From: Vicinamibacteria bacterium
Lineage (GTDB): Bacteria > Acidobacteriota > Vicinamibacteria > Fen-336
Assembly (NCBI GenBank): GCA_025994075.1
Contig: JAMQGV010000004.1
Span: forward strand, 96,560 to 160,559
Length of the DNA: 64,000 nt
Reading direction: 5' to 3'
Each line of letters starts with the position of its first letter. Position 1 is the first letter of the stretch. The translations under genes were made by a program, and so were the position numbers. Under the pieces are notes generated by a model. That model was not told the DNA's origin. It made no database searches and was given only the letters and a program-made list of their open reading frames with translations. This document shows, in pieces, positions 52,535 to 61,270 of this stretch.

Positions 52535-54168
52535 CGCTTCGCGGACTCGCTCCAGACGGTCGCCCGCATCTGGTCCAGCCGCGGGCCACCCTCGAGCAGC
52601 AGGCGCGGCACGCGCACGCCGCCTGCGGCGAGATCGCCGTCCGCGCTGTCCTGGAACGGCAGCATCACCAGCCGGCCCGGTCCCAGCGTCAGCTTCGCGT
52701 CGAACAGCGCGCGCTTGAGCCCCATCGCGTTGAGGCGTGCCGCGGCGGCCTTGCCGCACGCGGCGAGCAGGACGAACGGGGCCAGCGGCCGCGCCTCGGC
52801 CTCCGACAGCGCGGCGCCGACGAAGCGCGGCCGGCCACCGAGCGGCACCTTGCCCGGGGCGACCGCAGGCGGCTCGCGGTGCAGCCACTCGACCATCGAC
52901 TTGAAGGCCTCGTCGCCGGGCTCGGTGCCGAGCAGGCGCAGCGCGGGAACCCAGAGCCGATCGCCGGCGATCGCGGCGGCCGGCGGCAGCCCGCCCGGGA
53001 CGACGGCCTGGGCCCAGGCGGCGAGGTCGGCGATCGGCTTCGCCGTGCCGACGCGCAGCTCGAACGGGAAGCTCCAGGCCGGCACGTAAGCGGCGTCGAG
53101 CGACGCGCTCCCTCCGGCCGCCACGTGGTCGTAGCCGACGACGCCGACGCCACCCGTGCGCGGCTCCAGCGCGAGGTGGCAGTTGGGGCACACGGCCACG
53201 TGGTCGCGCGGGTCGAACTGCTGCTCGTGACCGCAGTCGGGGCAACGCGAGGCGGCCACGACGATGCGGCGATAAGCGGCCTCGCCCGCGCCCAGGGGGT
53301 CGTGCCGCGCCTGCATCCGCAACGCGCGCGCTTCGGCGGCGTCGGGATAGCCCGCGACCGTGCGGAAGCCGCCGTCGAACAGCACCCACTCGGGCCCCTT
53401 GTCGGCCTCCATCAGCGCGATCCAGTACGGACGGTAGACCAGCACCCGGTGCTGGAACAGGAACTCGCCGTGCTTGGCGACAGGATCGAGCCCGGCCTCG
53501 AGGTCGCGGGTGCGGTAGCGGTCGATCTCGCGCCACGAGCTCTCGGCCAGCGGCGCGTCCTTCAGGAACGCCTTCAGCGAAGCGACGTCGGCCGCGAGCA
53601 GCGGCCGCACCCGCGCGCGGGCCAGCCGCAGCCCCTTGTCGCGCAGGTTGGCGCGGGCGGCGTCGTAGCCGGGCACGGTGTGCTCGACGCCGAACGCCCG
53701 CACCCGCGTCAGCTTGGGGCCGTCGCCGCGGCGCGCGAGTTGCGCCTGCACGATCTTGCCGGACACGTGCCAGTAGGGGACGAAGAGGCGGTGCGCCTCG
53801 ACGAGCCGGGCCCGCTCGCGCAGCTTCGCCTCGAAGCGGGCGAGCTGGGCGGCGATGAAGATCTCGGGCGGCGGGTTGCCGTCCTTGTCCTTGTGGCGGT
53901 GGATCACCTCCGCGCGGTGGGCGCGCACGCGGTACTCGACGAGCGTCTCCAGCAGCTCCGCCGGGTCCTGCACCACGCCTTCGGCGAGGTAGACCTCGGT
54001 GCGGTCAGGTGCCGCCACGACCAGCAGCGAGCCACAGTGGTCGCAGTGCAGGCTGACCGTCTCGTCGTCGATCGCCTCGGGCGCGCCGCACTTGGGGCAC
54101 GAGAGGGCGATCGAGAGCGGACCGGGCGCGGGCTCGGGGGGCGTCGCGGCCGCCGCAGGCTGGCGCAT
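52531..54168 (-). CDS. Large zinc-ribbon protein of unknown function
   Basis: 545 residues. The N-terminal zinc ribbon LSCPKCGAPEAIDDETVSLH runs into CDHCGSLLVV. A second ribbon in the middle (about 297-320) reads SRCPDCGHEQQFD and CPNCHLAL. Between and after them are beta-rich segments (YWHVSGKIVQAQL, YRPYWIALMEADKGPEWVLF). There is no membrane helix. Paired ribbons and the WVPALRLLG segments recall bacterial proteins that resemble replication-restart or zinc-ribbon-SPFH associated factors, but I cannot assign a family. It is divergent from the crotonase operon. Confidence 0.7.
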   Translation of the reverse strand: MRQPAAAATPPEPAPGPLSIALSCPKCGAPEAIDDETVSLHCDHCGSLLVVAAPDRTEVYLAEGVVQDPAELLETLVEYRVRAHRAEVIHRHKDKDGNPPPEIFIAAQLARFEAKLRERARLVEAHRLFVPYWHVSGKIVQAQLARRGDGPKLTRVRAFGVEHTVPGYDAARANLRDKGLRLARARVRPLLAADVASLKAFLKDAPLAESSWREIDRYRTRDLEAGLDPVAKHGEFLFQHRVLVYRPYWIALMEADKGPEWVLFDGGFRTVAGYPDAAEARALRMQARHDPLGAGEAAYRRIVVAASRCPDCGHEQQFDPRDHVAVCPNCHLALEPRTGGVGVVGYDHVAAGGSASLDAAYVPAWSFPFELRVGTAKPIADLAAWAQAVVPGGLPPAAAIAGDRLWVPALRLLGTEPGDEAFKSMVEWLHREPPAVAPGKVPLGGRPRFVGAALSEAEARPLAPFVLLAACGKAAAARLNAMGLKRALFDAKLTLGPGRLVMLPFQDSADGDLAAGGVRVPRLLLEGGPRLDQMRATVWSESAKR

Positions 54169-54209
54169 TTCACCTCCGGGAACGGCCGATCGTAACGCGG
54201 GCCGGAGGC

Positions 54210-54215
54210 TACAAT
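54210..54215 (+). promoter_or_regulatory. -10-like element of the crotonase operon
   Basis: TACAAT ends 12 bases before the ATG at 54228, so a 5' leader of only about five bases is expected. The -35 region is GC-rich and not convincing. Confidence 0.4.
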
Positions 54216-54227
54216 CGAGGCGATCCC

Positions 54228-55025
54228 ATGAGCGAGAACCTGATCCGCCGCGAGACGCACGACGGCATCCTGACCCTCACCCTCGACGACCCGCCGGCCA
54301 ACACCTACTCGTACGCGATGATGCGCGCGCTCGACGCCGCGATCCTCGACGCCCGCATGGACGACGCGGTGCACGCGATCGTGCTGCGCGGGGCCGGGGA
54401 GAAGTTCTTCTGCGCCGGGGCGGACATCAGGATGCTCCAGCAGGCGACGCCGTCCTTCAAGTACGCGTTCTGCCTGCACGCCAACGAGACCCTGCAGCGG
54501 CTGGAGCAGACGCCCAAGCTGGTGGTGGCGGCGCTCAACGGACACACCGTCGGCGGCGGCTTCGAGGTCGCGCTGGCGGCGGACCTGCGCCTCGCGCGGC
54601 GCGGCGCGGGCAAGCTGGGCCTGCCCGAGGTCGCGCTCGGCGTGCTGCCCGGCACCGGCGGCACCCAGCGCCTGGTGCGGCTGCTCGGCCGCGCCCGGGC
54701 GTTCGAGCTGATGGCCCACGGCCGGCTGATGGACATGGACGCCGCGCGCGAGGCCGGCCTCGTCCACGAGGTCGTCGAGGCGGAGAGCGCCGAGGCGTTC
54801 CTGGCCGCGGTCCACGAGCGGGTGCGCGAGCTGATCCCGCCGAAGCGCTCGTCGAAGGCGATCGGCCTGATCAAGCGCGCGGTCGTCAGCGGCGCCGAGT
54901 CCGGCTTCGCCGAGGGCCTGGCCCTCGAGCGCGAGCTGCAGCAGCAGCTCTTCCTCTCCGCCGACGCCCGCGAGGGGCTCGCGGCCCACGTCGAGAAGCG
55001 GGCGCCGCAGTTCGAGGGCCGGTAG
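54228..55025 (+). CDS. Enoyl-CoA hydratase/isomerase (crotonase) family protein
   Basis: 265 residues. Crotonase fold with the oxyanion-hole segments FFCAGADIRMLQQ and GHTVGGGFEVALAADLRLAR. Glutamates are in both catalytic places (GGFEVALA and LPEVALGVLPGTGGTQRL), so hydratase activity is likely. It adds water to trans-2-enoyl-CoA in beta-oxidation or a related CoA pathway. No acyl-CoA dehydrogenase or thiolase is nearby. It is the first gene of a three-gene operon. Confidence 0.9.
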   Translation: MSENLIRRETHDGILTLTLDDPPANTYSYAMMRALDAAILDARMDDAVHAIVLRGAGEKFFCAGADIRMLQQATPSFKYAFCLHANETLQRLEQTPKLVVAALNGHTVGGGFEVALAADLRLARRGAGKLGLPEVALGVLPGTGGTQRLVRLLGRARAFELMAHGRLMDMDAAREAGLVHEVVEAESAEAFLAAVHERVRELIPPKRSSKAIGLIKRAVVSGAESGFAEGLALERELQQQLFLSADAREGLAAHVEKRAPQFEGR

Positions 55026-55034
55026 GGGGCCCCG

Positions 55035-55799
55035 ATGCCCGACCTCGTGCGGGTCGAGCCGATCGGTGGCAGCCACGCCGTCACCGTGTCGCTCGACCGC
55101 CCGCCGATGAACGTGCTGGACCTGGCGACCATCGGCGCGCTGCGCGACGCCCTCGAGGCGATCGCGCCGCGGCGCGACGTCAAGGCCGTGGTGCTGCGCT
55201 CGGCGGTCCCGCACGTGTTTTCCGCGGGCGTCGACGTCGCGATCCACTCCCGCGAGCGGCTGGGCGAGATGCTCGACGCCTTCCACGGCGTTTTCCGCGT
55301 GATGGAACGGATGCCGCAGGTGACCGTGGCCGCGGTCGACGGTCTCTGCCTCGGCGGCGGCTGCGAGCTCGCCGCGTTCTGCGACCTGGTGCTGGCGACC
55401 CCGGGCTCCTCGTTCGGTCAGCCCGAGATCGACGTCGGCTGCTTCCCGCCGCTGGCCGCGGCCCTGCTGCCGCGGCTGATCGGGCGCGCGGCCTGGGAGA
55501 TGGTGCTGCTCGGGTCCTCGATCGACGCCCAGCGCGCCGCCGAGCTCGGACTCGTGACCCGCGTCGTCGACGACCTGCCGGCGGCGGTCGACACCTGGGC
55601 GAAGTGGATCTGCGCGAAGAGCGGGGCGGTGCTGGCGCTGGCGCGGCGCGCGTTGCGCGAGGGCTCCCACGGCTCGTTCGCGGAGGGCCTCGCGCGCAGC
55701 GAGGCGATCTACCGCGACGAGCTGGCGAAGACCCAAGACGTGGAGGAGGGGGTGCGCGCGTTCCTCGAGAAGCGCCGCCCCCACTGGAGCGACCGATGA
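55035..55799 (+). CDS. Crotonase-family protein, dienoyl-CoA-hydratase-like
   Basis: 254 residues. Crotonase blocks are VFSAGVDVAIHS and GLCLGGGCELAAFCDLVLAT. The second catalytic region reads SSFGQPEIDVGCFPPLAAAL, then LPRLIGRAAWEM. The PEIxVGxFPPxAxxLLPRxIG pattern resembles cyclohexa-1,5-diene-1-carbonyl-CoA hydratases of benzoyl-CoA degradation. No other gene of that pathway is present, so a hydratase of a cyclic or branched enoyl-CoA is as far as I can go. ATGA overlap with the amidohydrolase. Confidence 0.85.
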   Translation: MPDLVRVEPIGGSHAVTVSLDRPPMNVLDLATIGALRDALEAIAPRRDVKAVVLRSAVPHVFSAGVDVAIHSRERLGEMLDAFHGVFRVMERMPQVTVAAVDGLCLGGGCELAAFCDLVLATPGSSFGQPEIDVGCFPPLAAALLPRLIGRAAWEMVLLGSSIDAQRAAELGLVTRVVDDLPAAVDTWAKWICAKSGAVLALARRALREGSHGSFAEGLARSEAIYRDELAKTQDVEEGVRAFLEKRRPHWSDR

Positions 55800-57202
55800 G
55801 CCTGCTGCTGCGCGACGCCCTGCTGTGCGCCACGATGGACGACGCGAGACGCGTGCTGAAGGACGCCTGGGTCCGCGTCGACGGCGACGCGATCACCGCG
55901 CTGGGGGAGGGCGAGCCGCCGCCCGCGATGGCCGCCGGCGCGCGCGTGGTGGAGCTGCGCGGGCGGGTGCTGCTGCCCGGCTTCGTCAACACCCACCACC
56001 ACGTGCCCCAGATCCTGACCCGCAACGTGCCGCGGGTGCAGGAGGCGCCGCTGTTCCGCTGGCTGACCGAGCTGTACCAGGTCTGGCGCTACTGGGACCA
56101 GAAGGCCGTGCGCGCCGCCGCCCGCGTGGGCTGGTCCGAGCTGCTGCTCACCGGCTGCACCACGACGACCGACCACCTCTATCTGTTCCCCCGAGGCCAG
56201 GAGCGCTTCATCGACGTCGAGATCGAGGCGGCGCGCGAGGTCGGGATGCGCTTCCAGCCCACGCGCGGGTCGATGAGCCGCGGCCAGAGCCAGGGCGGCC
56301 TGCCGCCGGACGACGTGTGCCAGGACGAGGAGACGATCCTCGCCGACTGCCGGCGCCTGATCCGCGAGCACCACGACCCGAAGCCGCGGGCGATGACGCG
56401 GATCGCGCTCGCGCCGTGCGCGCCGTTCTCGGTGTCCGAGGACCTGATGAAGCGCACGCTCGAGATGGCCCGCGAGCACGGCGTGCGGCTGCACACCCAC
56501 ATGGCCGAGACCCGCGACGAGGAGGTCTACTGCGCCGAGGTCTACGGCTGCCGCCCGGTCGAGTTCCTGCGCCGGCTGGGCTGGCTCGGCGACGACGTGT
56601 GGCTCGCCCACTGCGTGCACCTGAACGACGAGGAGATCGCGCTGTTCGCGCAGACGGGCACCGGCGTCGCCCACTGCCCGTCCTCGAACTTCCGGCTCGG
56701 CTCCGGCATCGCGCCGGTCAAGAAGATGCTGCAGGCCGGCGTCCCGGTCGGCCTCGGCGTCGATGGCTCGGCCTCCAACGACGCGTCCAACATGCTGGCC
56801 GAGCTGCGCCAGGCACTGCTCGCGCACCGGCTGGTCGAAGACACGGCGCAGTGGGTGACCGCCCGCGAGGTGCTGTGGATGGCGACCCGCGGCGGCGCCC
56901 GCTGTCTGGGCCGCGACGACATCGGCAGCCTCGAGCCGGGCAAGGCCGCCGACCTGATCGCGATCGACACCCGGCGCCTCTCGTACGCCGGCGCGTCCTC
57001 CGACCCGCTGGCCGCGCTCGTGTTCTCGCCCTGGCCGTCGCCGGTCGACCTCGCGGTCGTCAACGGTGAGGTGCGGGTCGAAGGGGGCGAGATCCGCGGC
57101 CTCGACGTCGGCGCCCTGGTCGCCGAGGCCAACGAGATCTCCGAGTCGCTCCTGCGCCGCGCCAGCGCCGCGAGCGGCCTCGATTACTTCTCCCACCCGT
57201 AG
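55796..57202 (+). CDS. Amidohydrolase, 8-oxoguanine deaminase/AtzB-like
   Basis: 468 residues from the ATG inside the previous stop. Subtype III amidohydrolase barrel: zinc ligands in FVNTHHHVPQ (His67-69 region), LHTHMAETRDE and LAHCVHLNDEE, and the Asp in LGVDGSASNDASNM. The VDGSASND motif is typical of 8-oxoguanine deaminases and hydroxy-triazine aminohydrolases. It deaminates a purine-like or N-heterocyclic ring. Combination with two crotonases suggests breakdown of a ring compound through CoA esters, but this is inference. Confidence 0.88.
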   Translation: MSLLLRDALLCATMDDARRVLKDAWVRVDGDAITALGEGEPPPAMAAGARVVELRGRVLLPGFVNTHHHVPQILTRNVPRVQEAPLFRWLTELYQVWRYWDQKAVRAAARVGWSELLLTGCTTTTDHLYLFPRGQERFIDVEIEAAREVGMRFQPTRGSMSRGQSQGGLPPDDVCQDEETILADCRRLIREHHDPKPRAMTRIALAPCAPFSVSEDLMKRTLEMAREHGVRLHTHMAETRDEEVYCAEVYGCRPVEFLRRLGWLGDDVWLAHCVHLNDEEIALFAQTGTGVAHCPSSNFRLGSGIAPVKKMLQAGVPVGLGVDGSASNDASNMLAELRQALLAHRLVEDTAQWVTAREVLWMATRGGARCLGRDDIGSLEPGKAADLIAIDTRRLSYAGASSDPLAALVFSPWPSPVDLAVVNGEVRVEGGEIRGLDVGALVAEANEISESLLRRASAASGLDYFSHP

Positions 57203-57434
57203 CCGAACCTCGTCTCTCCAGGCCGCTGGAGGTCCCGCGCCGGCGGGAGGCCCGGCGGCTCTGTCAGAAGACGTGAAGCCCGCTCCGCGTCCGTCCGCGG
57301 AAGTCGATCGCTGACAGCGGCTTCCCGACGCTCAGGCCGGACTCAGCCGGCGATCACGCCACTCTCATGGCGTCGTGCGCGCGCGAGGCGCAGCCTGCCC
57401 TCCAACAGCCGAACACGTTCCGGAGGAGGAGACG
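57203..57434. other. Non-coding stretch upstream of the HxlR operon
   Basis: 232 bases without a convincing gene. There is an imperfect CTGTCAG ... CTGACAG inverted pair (about 57259 and 57312) and otherwise GC-rich sequence. It must hold the promoter and probably the operator of the HxlR-TonB receptor operon, but I could not pick a clear -35/-10 pair. Confidence 0.4.
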
Positions 57435-57890
57435 ATGGCGACCGCAATCGCACTGCGCCCGGCGTTACCGTTGCCGCCGCGCCTGGCGCCCACGCCCCTG
57501 GCACCGGCGCCCCGGGTAGCCGCTCTGCCCGCCCTGCCCGCGCGCCGGCCGGCCCCTGTCCCGCGCACGCCTGTCGAAGTGGCGCTCGACGTGCTGGACG
57601 GGCGATACAAGCCGCTGATCGTCTGGCACCTGTTCTGGGGCGCGCGGCCGTTCTGCGAGCTGATGCGGCTGACGGCCGGCATCAGCAAGAAGACCCTGCG
57701 CCGGGAGCTGGGCGAGATGGAGCGCTTCGGCCTGGTGCGGCGCGAGGTGCGCCCGCAGGACGCGCGCCGCGCCAGCTACTCGCTGACGCCGGTGGGGGAG
57801 TCGCTCAAGCCCGTGGTCGGGGCGCTCTACCAGTGGGGGCTGCACGTGATGAAGCACCCGCTGGTCGACGAGCGCGCCGGACTTTCGTAG
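57435..57890 (+). CDS. HxlR-family winged-helix regulator
   Basis: 151 residues from the ATG at 57435, preceded by GGAGGAGGAG. After a ~45-residue Ala/Pro-rich arm comes the HxlR domain: VALDVLDGRYKPLIVWHLFW, FCELMRLTAGISKKTLRREL, EMERFGLVRREV and YSLTPVGESLKPVVGAL. HxlR proteins are dimeric regulators answering aldehydes, quinones or redox signals; a Cys (FCEL) sits next to the recognition region. It heads an operon with a small membrane protein and a TonB-dependent receptor, so it may control that receptor. Confidence 0.88.
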   Translation: MATAIALRPALPLPPRLAPTPLAPAPRVAALPALPARRPAPVPRTPVEVALDVLDGRYKPLIVWHLFWGARPFCELMRLTAGISKKTLRRELGEMERFGLVRREVRPQDARRASYSLTPVGESLKPVVGALYQWGLHVMKHPLVDERAGLS

Positions 57891-57923
57891 CCGCCAACCG
57901 ATGCAACGAGTCCTGGAGGTCGA

Positions 57924-58253
57924 ATGCGCCTGACATCGCGATCCGCCGTCGTCGGCGCGCTGGCGTTCTCCCTCGCGGCCGGGCCCAGCGTGGCCCGCGC
58001 TGCGGAGGCCGCCGCCGCGCCGAAAGCTGTTCCCAACGCCACTGCTCCGACGCTGGCCCAGGCGGCCGCTGCGCGCGCGAGTGCGGCCTTGCCCGCGGCG
58101 GCTCTGGCCCCGGCCCAGGCCGACGCGTCGGGCTCGGGCAAGAGCTTCCTGAAGTCCGGCAAGGGCGTCGCCGTGCTGGTCCTGATGGCGGCCGTCGTGG
58201 GCTACACCGTCCATTCGACCGACAAGGACCGGGTCAAGTCACCGATCCGCTGA
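57924..58253 (+). CDS. Small secreted/membrane protein of the receptor operon
   Basis: 109 residues. Signal peptide to about ARA-AE (residue 26), an Ala-rich low-complexity stretch with AAAARAS-type repeats, then one hydrophobic helix (about 79-96, GVAVLVLMAAVVGYTV) and a charged tail HSTDKDRVKSPIR. No homologue is recognised. It lies 33 bases after the HxlR gene and 14 before the TonB receptor gene, so it is probably an accessory anchored in the inner membrane. Confidence 0.7.
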   Translation: MRLTSRSAVVGALAFSLAAGPSVARAAEAAAAPKAVPNATAPTLAQAAAARASAALPAAALAPAQADASGSGKSFLKSGKGVAVLVLMAAVVGYTVHSTDKDRVKSPIR

Positions 58254-58267
58254 GAGGGGAGAAGAAC

Positions 58268-61030
58268 ATGGGCAAGTTGGGGAGAGCCCTCGCGGCGCTC
58301 GTGGCGCTGGCCGTCGCCGGGTCGGCGCCGGCGCAGTCGCTGACGGGCTCGATCGCGGGCATCGTCAAGGACGAACAGGGCGGCGCGCTCCCGGGCGCGA
58401 CCGTCGTGCTGGTGAGCAAGACCGGGACGCGCCAGGTCACGACCGACGGTTCGGGCGCGTACCGCTTCGTCGGCCTCGACCCCGGCGCGTACGAGGTGCG
58501 GGCCGAGCTGTCGGGCTTCACGCCGCGCGGTCGCAGCGGGATCCCGGTCTCGATCGGAAAGACCGCCGAGGTCGACTTCACGCTCACGGTCGGCCAGGTC
58601 GCGGAGACCATCACGGTGACCGGCGAGGCGCCGGTCGTCGACACCTCGAGCTCGGCGTCCGACCAGAAGCTCGACCAGAACCTGCTGTTCAACCTGCCGG
58701 TGCGGCCCGTCAACGCCGCGGTCGGCCTGATGAACTTCCTGCCCGGAATCAACGGCGGCTCGGCGTTCGGCGGCGACGGCGACACCGGAAACGCGCTGCT
58801 GCTCGACGGCGTCGACACCCGCGACCCCGAGGGCGGCTCGGCCTGGACCTTCTTCAACTTCAACATCGTGGAAGAGGTGCAGGTCAGCGGCATCGGCGCG
58901 CCTGCCGAGTTCGGCTCGTTCACCGGCGCGGTCGTCAACACCGTGACCCGCTCCGGCGGCAACCGCTTCGGCGGGCTGTTCGACGTCATCTACAGCAAGG
59001 ACAGCCTGGCGACCGACAACGTGACCGCCGAGCAGGTCGCGCAGAACCCGTCGCTGGCGGCCTCGCCGAAGCTGAACAAGCTGCTCGACTTCACCGGCCA
59101 GGTCTCGGGCCCGCTGGTGAAGGACGAGCTCTTCTACTTCCTCTCGGTGCAGCGCTTCGAGCGCAAGCAGGACCCGGCCAGCGCGATCACGCGGCTGGAC
59201 GAGGTCTCGCCGCGCTTCAACGCCAAGCTGACCTGGCAGCCGAGCCCGAGCGACACGTTCACCGGCACCTTCCAGCTCGACCACTACAACATCATCGGCC
59301 GCAACGGCCTGCCGGCTGCCGACGCGCTGCTCGCGACCGACGACCTCACCAACCGCGAAGACGCGCCCGAACTGGTGTGGGGCCTGCAGTGGCGGCACCT
59401 GTTCGGCTCGCGCACCTTCAGCGAGGTCAAGTACAACGGCTGGTCGGGCTACTTCGACCTCAACCCGGAGAAGAACGTCCCGGGGCACTACGACGCTTCG
59501 ACCGGCCTCTACTCCGACTCGCAGGGGTGGGCCTACTACGCCGACCGCGGCCGCAACCAGGTGAACGCCTCGATCTCGCATTTCGCCGAGGGCTGGGGCA
59601 AGCACGACCTCAAGTTCGGCGTCGAGATCGAGCGCTCCAAGGTGCGCAACCGCTTCGGCTACGTCAACGACATCTTCTACTACGACTACACCGGCGCGTA
59701 CCCCAAGGGCCAGTACTACGCCTACAACTACGGCTACGACGTCGAGGGCCAGAACCAGCGCGAGTCCGTCTACGTGCAGGACTCGTGGAAGGTCAGCGAT
59801 CGGCTGACCCTCAACCCGGGCCTCCGCTTCGACTGGGTCCGCGGCTACCCGTCCGGCAACTCCGCCGTGAACGGTGACGCGAAGGTCTACGAGCAGAAGA
59901 ACCTGGCGCCCCGCCTCGGCTTTGCGTTCGACCTGACGGGCGACAACAAGACGGTGCTCCGCGGCCACTACGGCCAGTACTACGAGGGAATCTTCTTCCT
60001 CGCCTACAGCGGCGCCCTGCCGGGCATCGAGGACTTCGTCGGCTACGACATGACCACGGGCAGGCCGATCGAGGTCAACCGCATCCCGGCCGTGCCCTAC
60101 CGGATCGACCCCGACATCAAGCACCCGCGCACGGACGAGATCACGCTCGGCCTGGAGCGGGCGATCGGAGACGACTGGCGCTTCTCGCTGGTCGGCCTGA
60201 TGCGCGAGGACAAGAACCTCCAGGGTTCCGTGCTGCCGTCCGCGCGCTGGGAGCGGATCACGCTGCCCAACGCGCTGACCGGCGGGACGATCCCGGCCTA
60301 TCGCTGGGTCAACCGCTCGGCCTCGGAGACCGACCAGCTCGTCACCAACCCCGACGGCTACCCGATCCTGGACGCGAACGGCAACGTGCTCGGACGGATC
60401 GACGCCAGCCGCAAGTACCGCGGCGTGATCGTGACCCTGGAGAAGCGCTTCACCAACCGCTGGTCGACGCGGATCTCGTACGTGGCGAGCAGGACCGAGG
60501 GCGGCGCCGACAACAACGGCTTCGACTCCTACGGCGCCTCGACGCTCTACGAGTCGGCGACCCGCGCGCTGACCAACAACGCCGGCCGCCCGACCAACGA
60601 CCGCCCGCACGAGCTGAAGGTGTTCCTCACCTGGGAGGTGCCGAAGGTGGACGTCTCGGTGAGCGGCTTCTGGCGCACCATCTCGGGCACCACCTACACG
60701 CCGTTCCAGGAGTACGCGAGCAGCCAGCTCAACTTCCCGTTCCGCACCGGGCGCCGCATCTTCCTCGAGGAGCGCGGCAGCCGCCGGCTCGACACCCAGA
60801 ACCAGCTCGACCTGCGGCTCGAGAAGATCTTCCGCTTCGGCGGCGGCGCCGAGCGGCTGGCGGTGTTCGCCGACGTCGCCAACCTGTTCAACTCCTCGCG
60901 CGTGGTCGGCGTCCAGACCCGCGCGCCGGAGGCCGCGATCGGCGGCGTCGACCAGCCGATCGTGTTCGGCGCGCCGACCGCGATCACCGCGGCGCGCCAG
61001 GTCCAGCTCGGAGCGCGCTGGAGCTTCTAG
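58268..61030 (+). CDS. TonB-dependent receptor with carboxypeptidase-regulatory (Oar-like) N-terminus
   Basis: 920 residues. Signal peptide (about 1-23), CarboxypepD_reg-like domain (about 25-105: GSIAGIVKDEQGGALPGATV, GAYRFVGLDPGAYEV), plug domain (about 110-230: ETITVTGEAPVVDTSSS, TGNALLLDGVDTRDPE, EEVQVSGIGAPAEFG) and a 22-strand-type barrel ending ARQVQLGARWSF with the terminal Phe of outer-membrane proteins. Such receptors are numerous in Acidobacteriota and import large substrates or export-associated factors. Substrate unknown. It is the last gene of the HxlR operon. Confidence 0.93.
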   Translation: MGKLGRALAALVALAVAGSAPAQSLTGSIAGIVKDEQGGALPGATVVLVSKTGTRQVTTDGSGAYRFVGLDPGAYEVRAELSGFTPRGRSGIPVSIGKTAEVDFTLTVGQVAETITVTGEAPVVDTSSSASDQKLDQNLLFNLPVRPVNAAVGLMNFLPGINGGSAFGGDGDTGNALLLDGVDTRDPEGGSAWTFFNFNIVEEVQVSGIGAPAEFGSFTGAVVNTVTRSGGNRFGGLFDVIYSKDSLATDNVTAEQVAQNPSLAASPKLNKLLDFTGQVSGPLVKDELFYFLSVQRFERKQDPASAITRLDEVSPRFNAKLTWQPSPSDTFTGTFQLDHYNIIGRNGLPAADALLATDDLTNREDAPELVWGLQWRHLFGSRTFSEVKYNGWSGYFDLNPEKNVPGHYDASTGLYSDSQGWAYYADRGRNQVNASISHFAEGWGKHDLKFGVEIERSKVRNRFGYVNDIFYYDYTGAYPKGQYYAYNYGYDVEGQNQRESVYVQDSWKVSDRLTLNPGLRFDWVRGYPSGNSAVNGDAKVYEQKNLAPRLGFAFDLTGDNKTVLRGHYGQYYEGIFFLAYSGALPGIEDFVGYDMTTGRPIEVNRIPAVPYRIDPDIKHPRTDEITLGLERAIGDDWRFSLVGLMREDKNLQGSVLPSARWERITLPNALTGGTIPAYRWVNRSASETDQLVTNPDGYPILDANGNVLGRIDASRKYRGVIVTLEKRFTNRWSTRISYVASRTEGGADNNGFDSYGASTLYESATRALTNNAGRPTNDRPHELKVFLTWEVPKVDVSVSGFWRTISGTTYTPFQEYASSQLNFPFRTGRRIFLEERGSRRLDTQNQLDLRLEKIFRFGGGAERLAVFADVANLFNSSRVVGVQTRAPEAAIGGVDQPIVFGAPTAITAARQVQLGARWSF

Positions 61031-61057
61031 CGTCCCTTCACAGTCCGTCGACGGACG

Positions 61058-61104
61058 CGGCGCGGTTCCGGCCCCGAGGGCCGGGGCCGCGCCGTTCGCA
61101 TTTC
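61058..61104 (+). terminator. Terminator of the TonB receptor operon
   Basis: A 17-bp stem (61058-61074 with 61078-61094, two G-T pairs, 3-base loop) is followed by TTCGCATTTCG. It lies 28 bases after the receptor stop codon. Confidence 0.7.
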
Positions 61105-61270
61105 GTGACGACCGTCCAACCGCGTGCGTGCCGCGGATCCTCGGCGTTGGGCTCAGCCGCCGCTTAGCCCGAAATCAGCGTGCTCTCGCGGCCGACGACC
61201 GGCCCTGCGACGTCTCTCCTCAAACGGCGCGGCCCGGGGCGGCCGGCGCCGGACGGAAGGAAGGCGCGCC

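Noticed and set aside
54228..55799. Anaerobic benzoyl-CoA degradation cluster
   Set aside because: One crotonase resembles the diene hydratase of that pathway, but no benzoyl-CoA reductase, dehydrogenase or ring hydrolase gene is nearby.
57203..61270. Apparent similarity between the leaders before 57435 and 61271 (CTCAGCCGGC-like words)
   Set aside because: The matches are short, gapped and of the composition expected in GC-rich DNA; not enough for a shared regulatory element.
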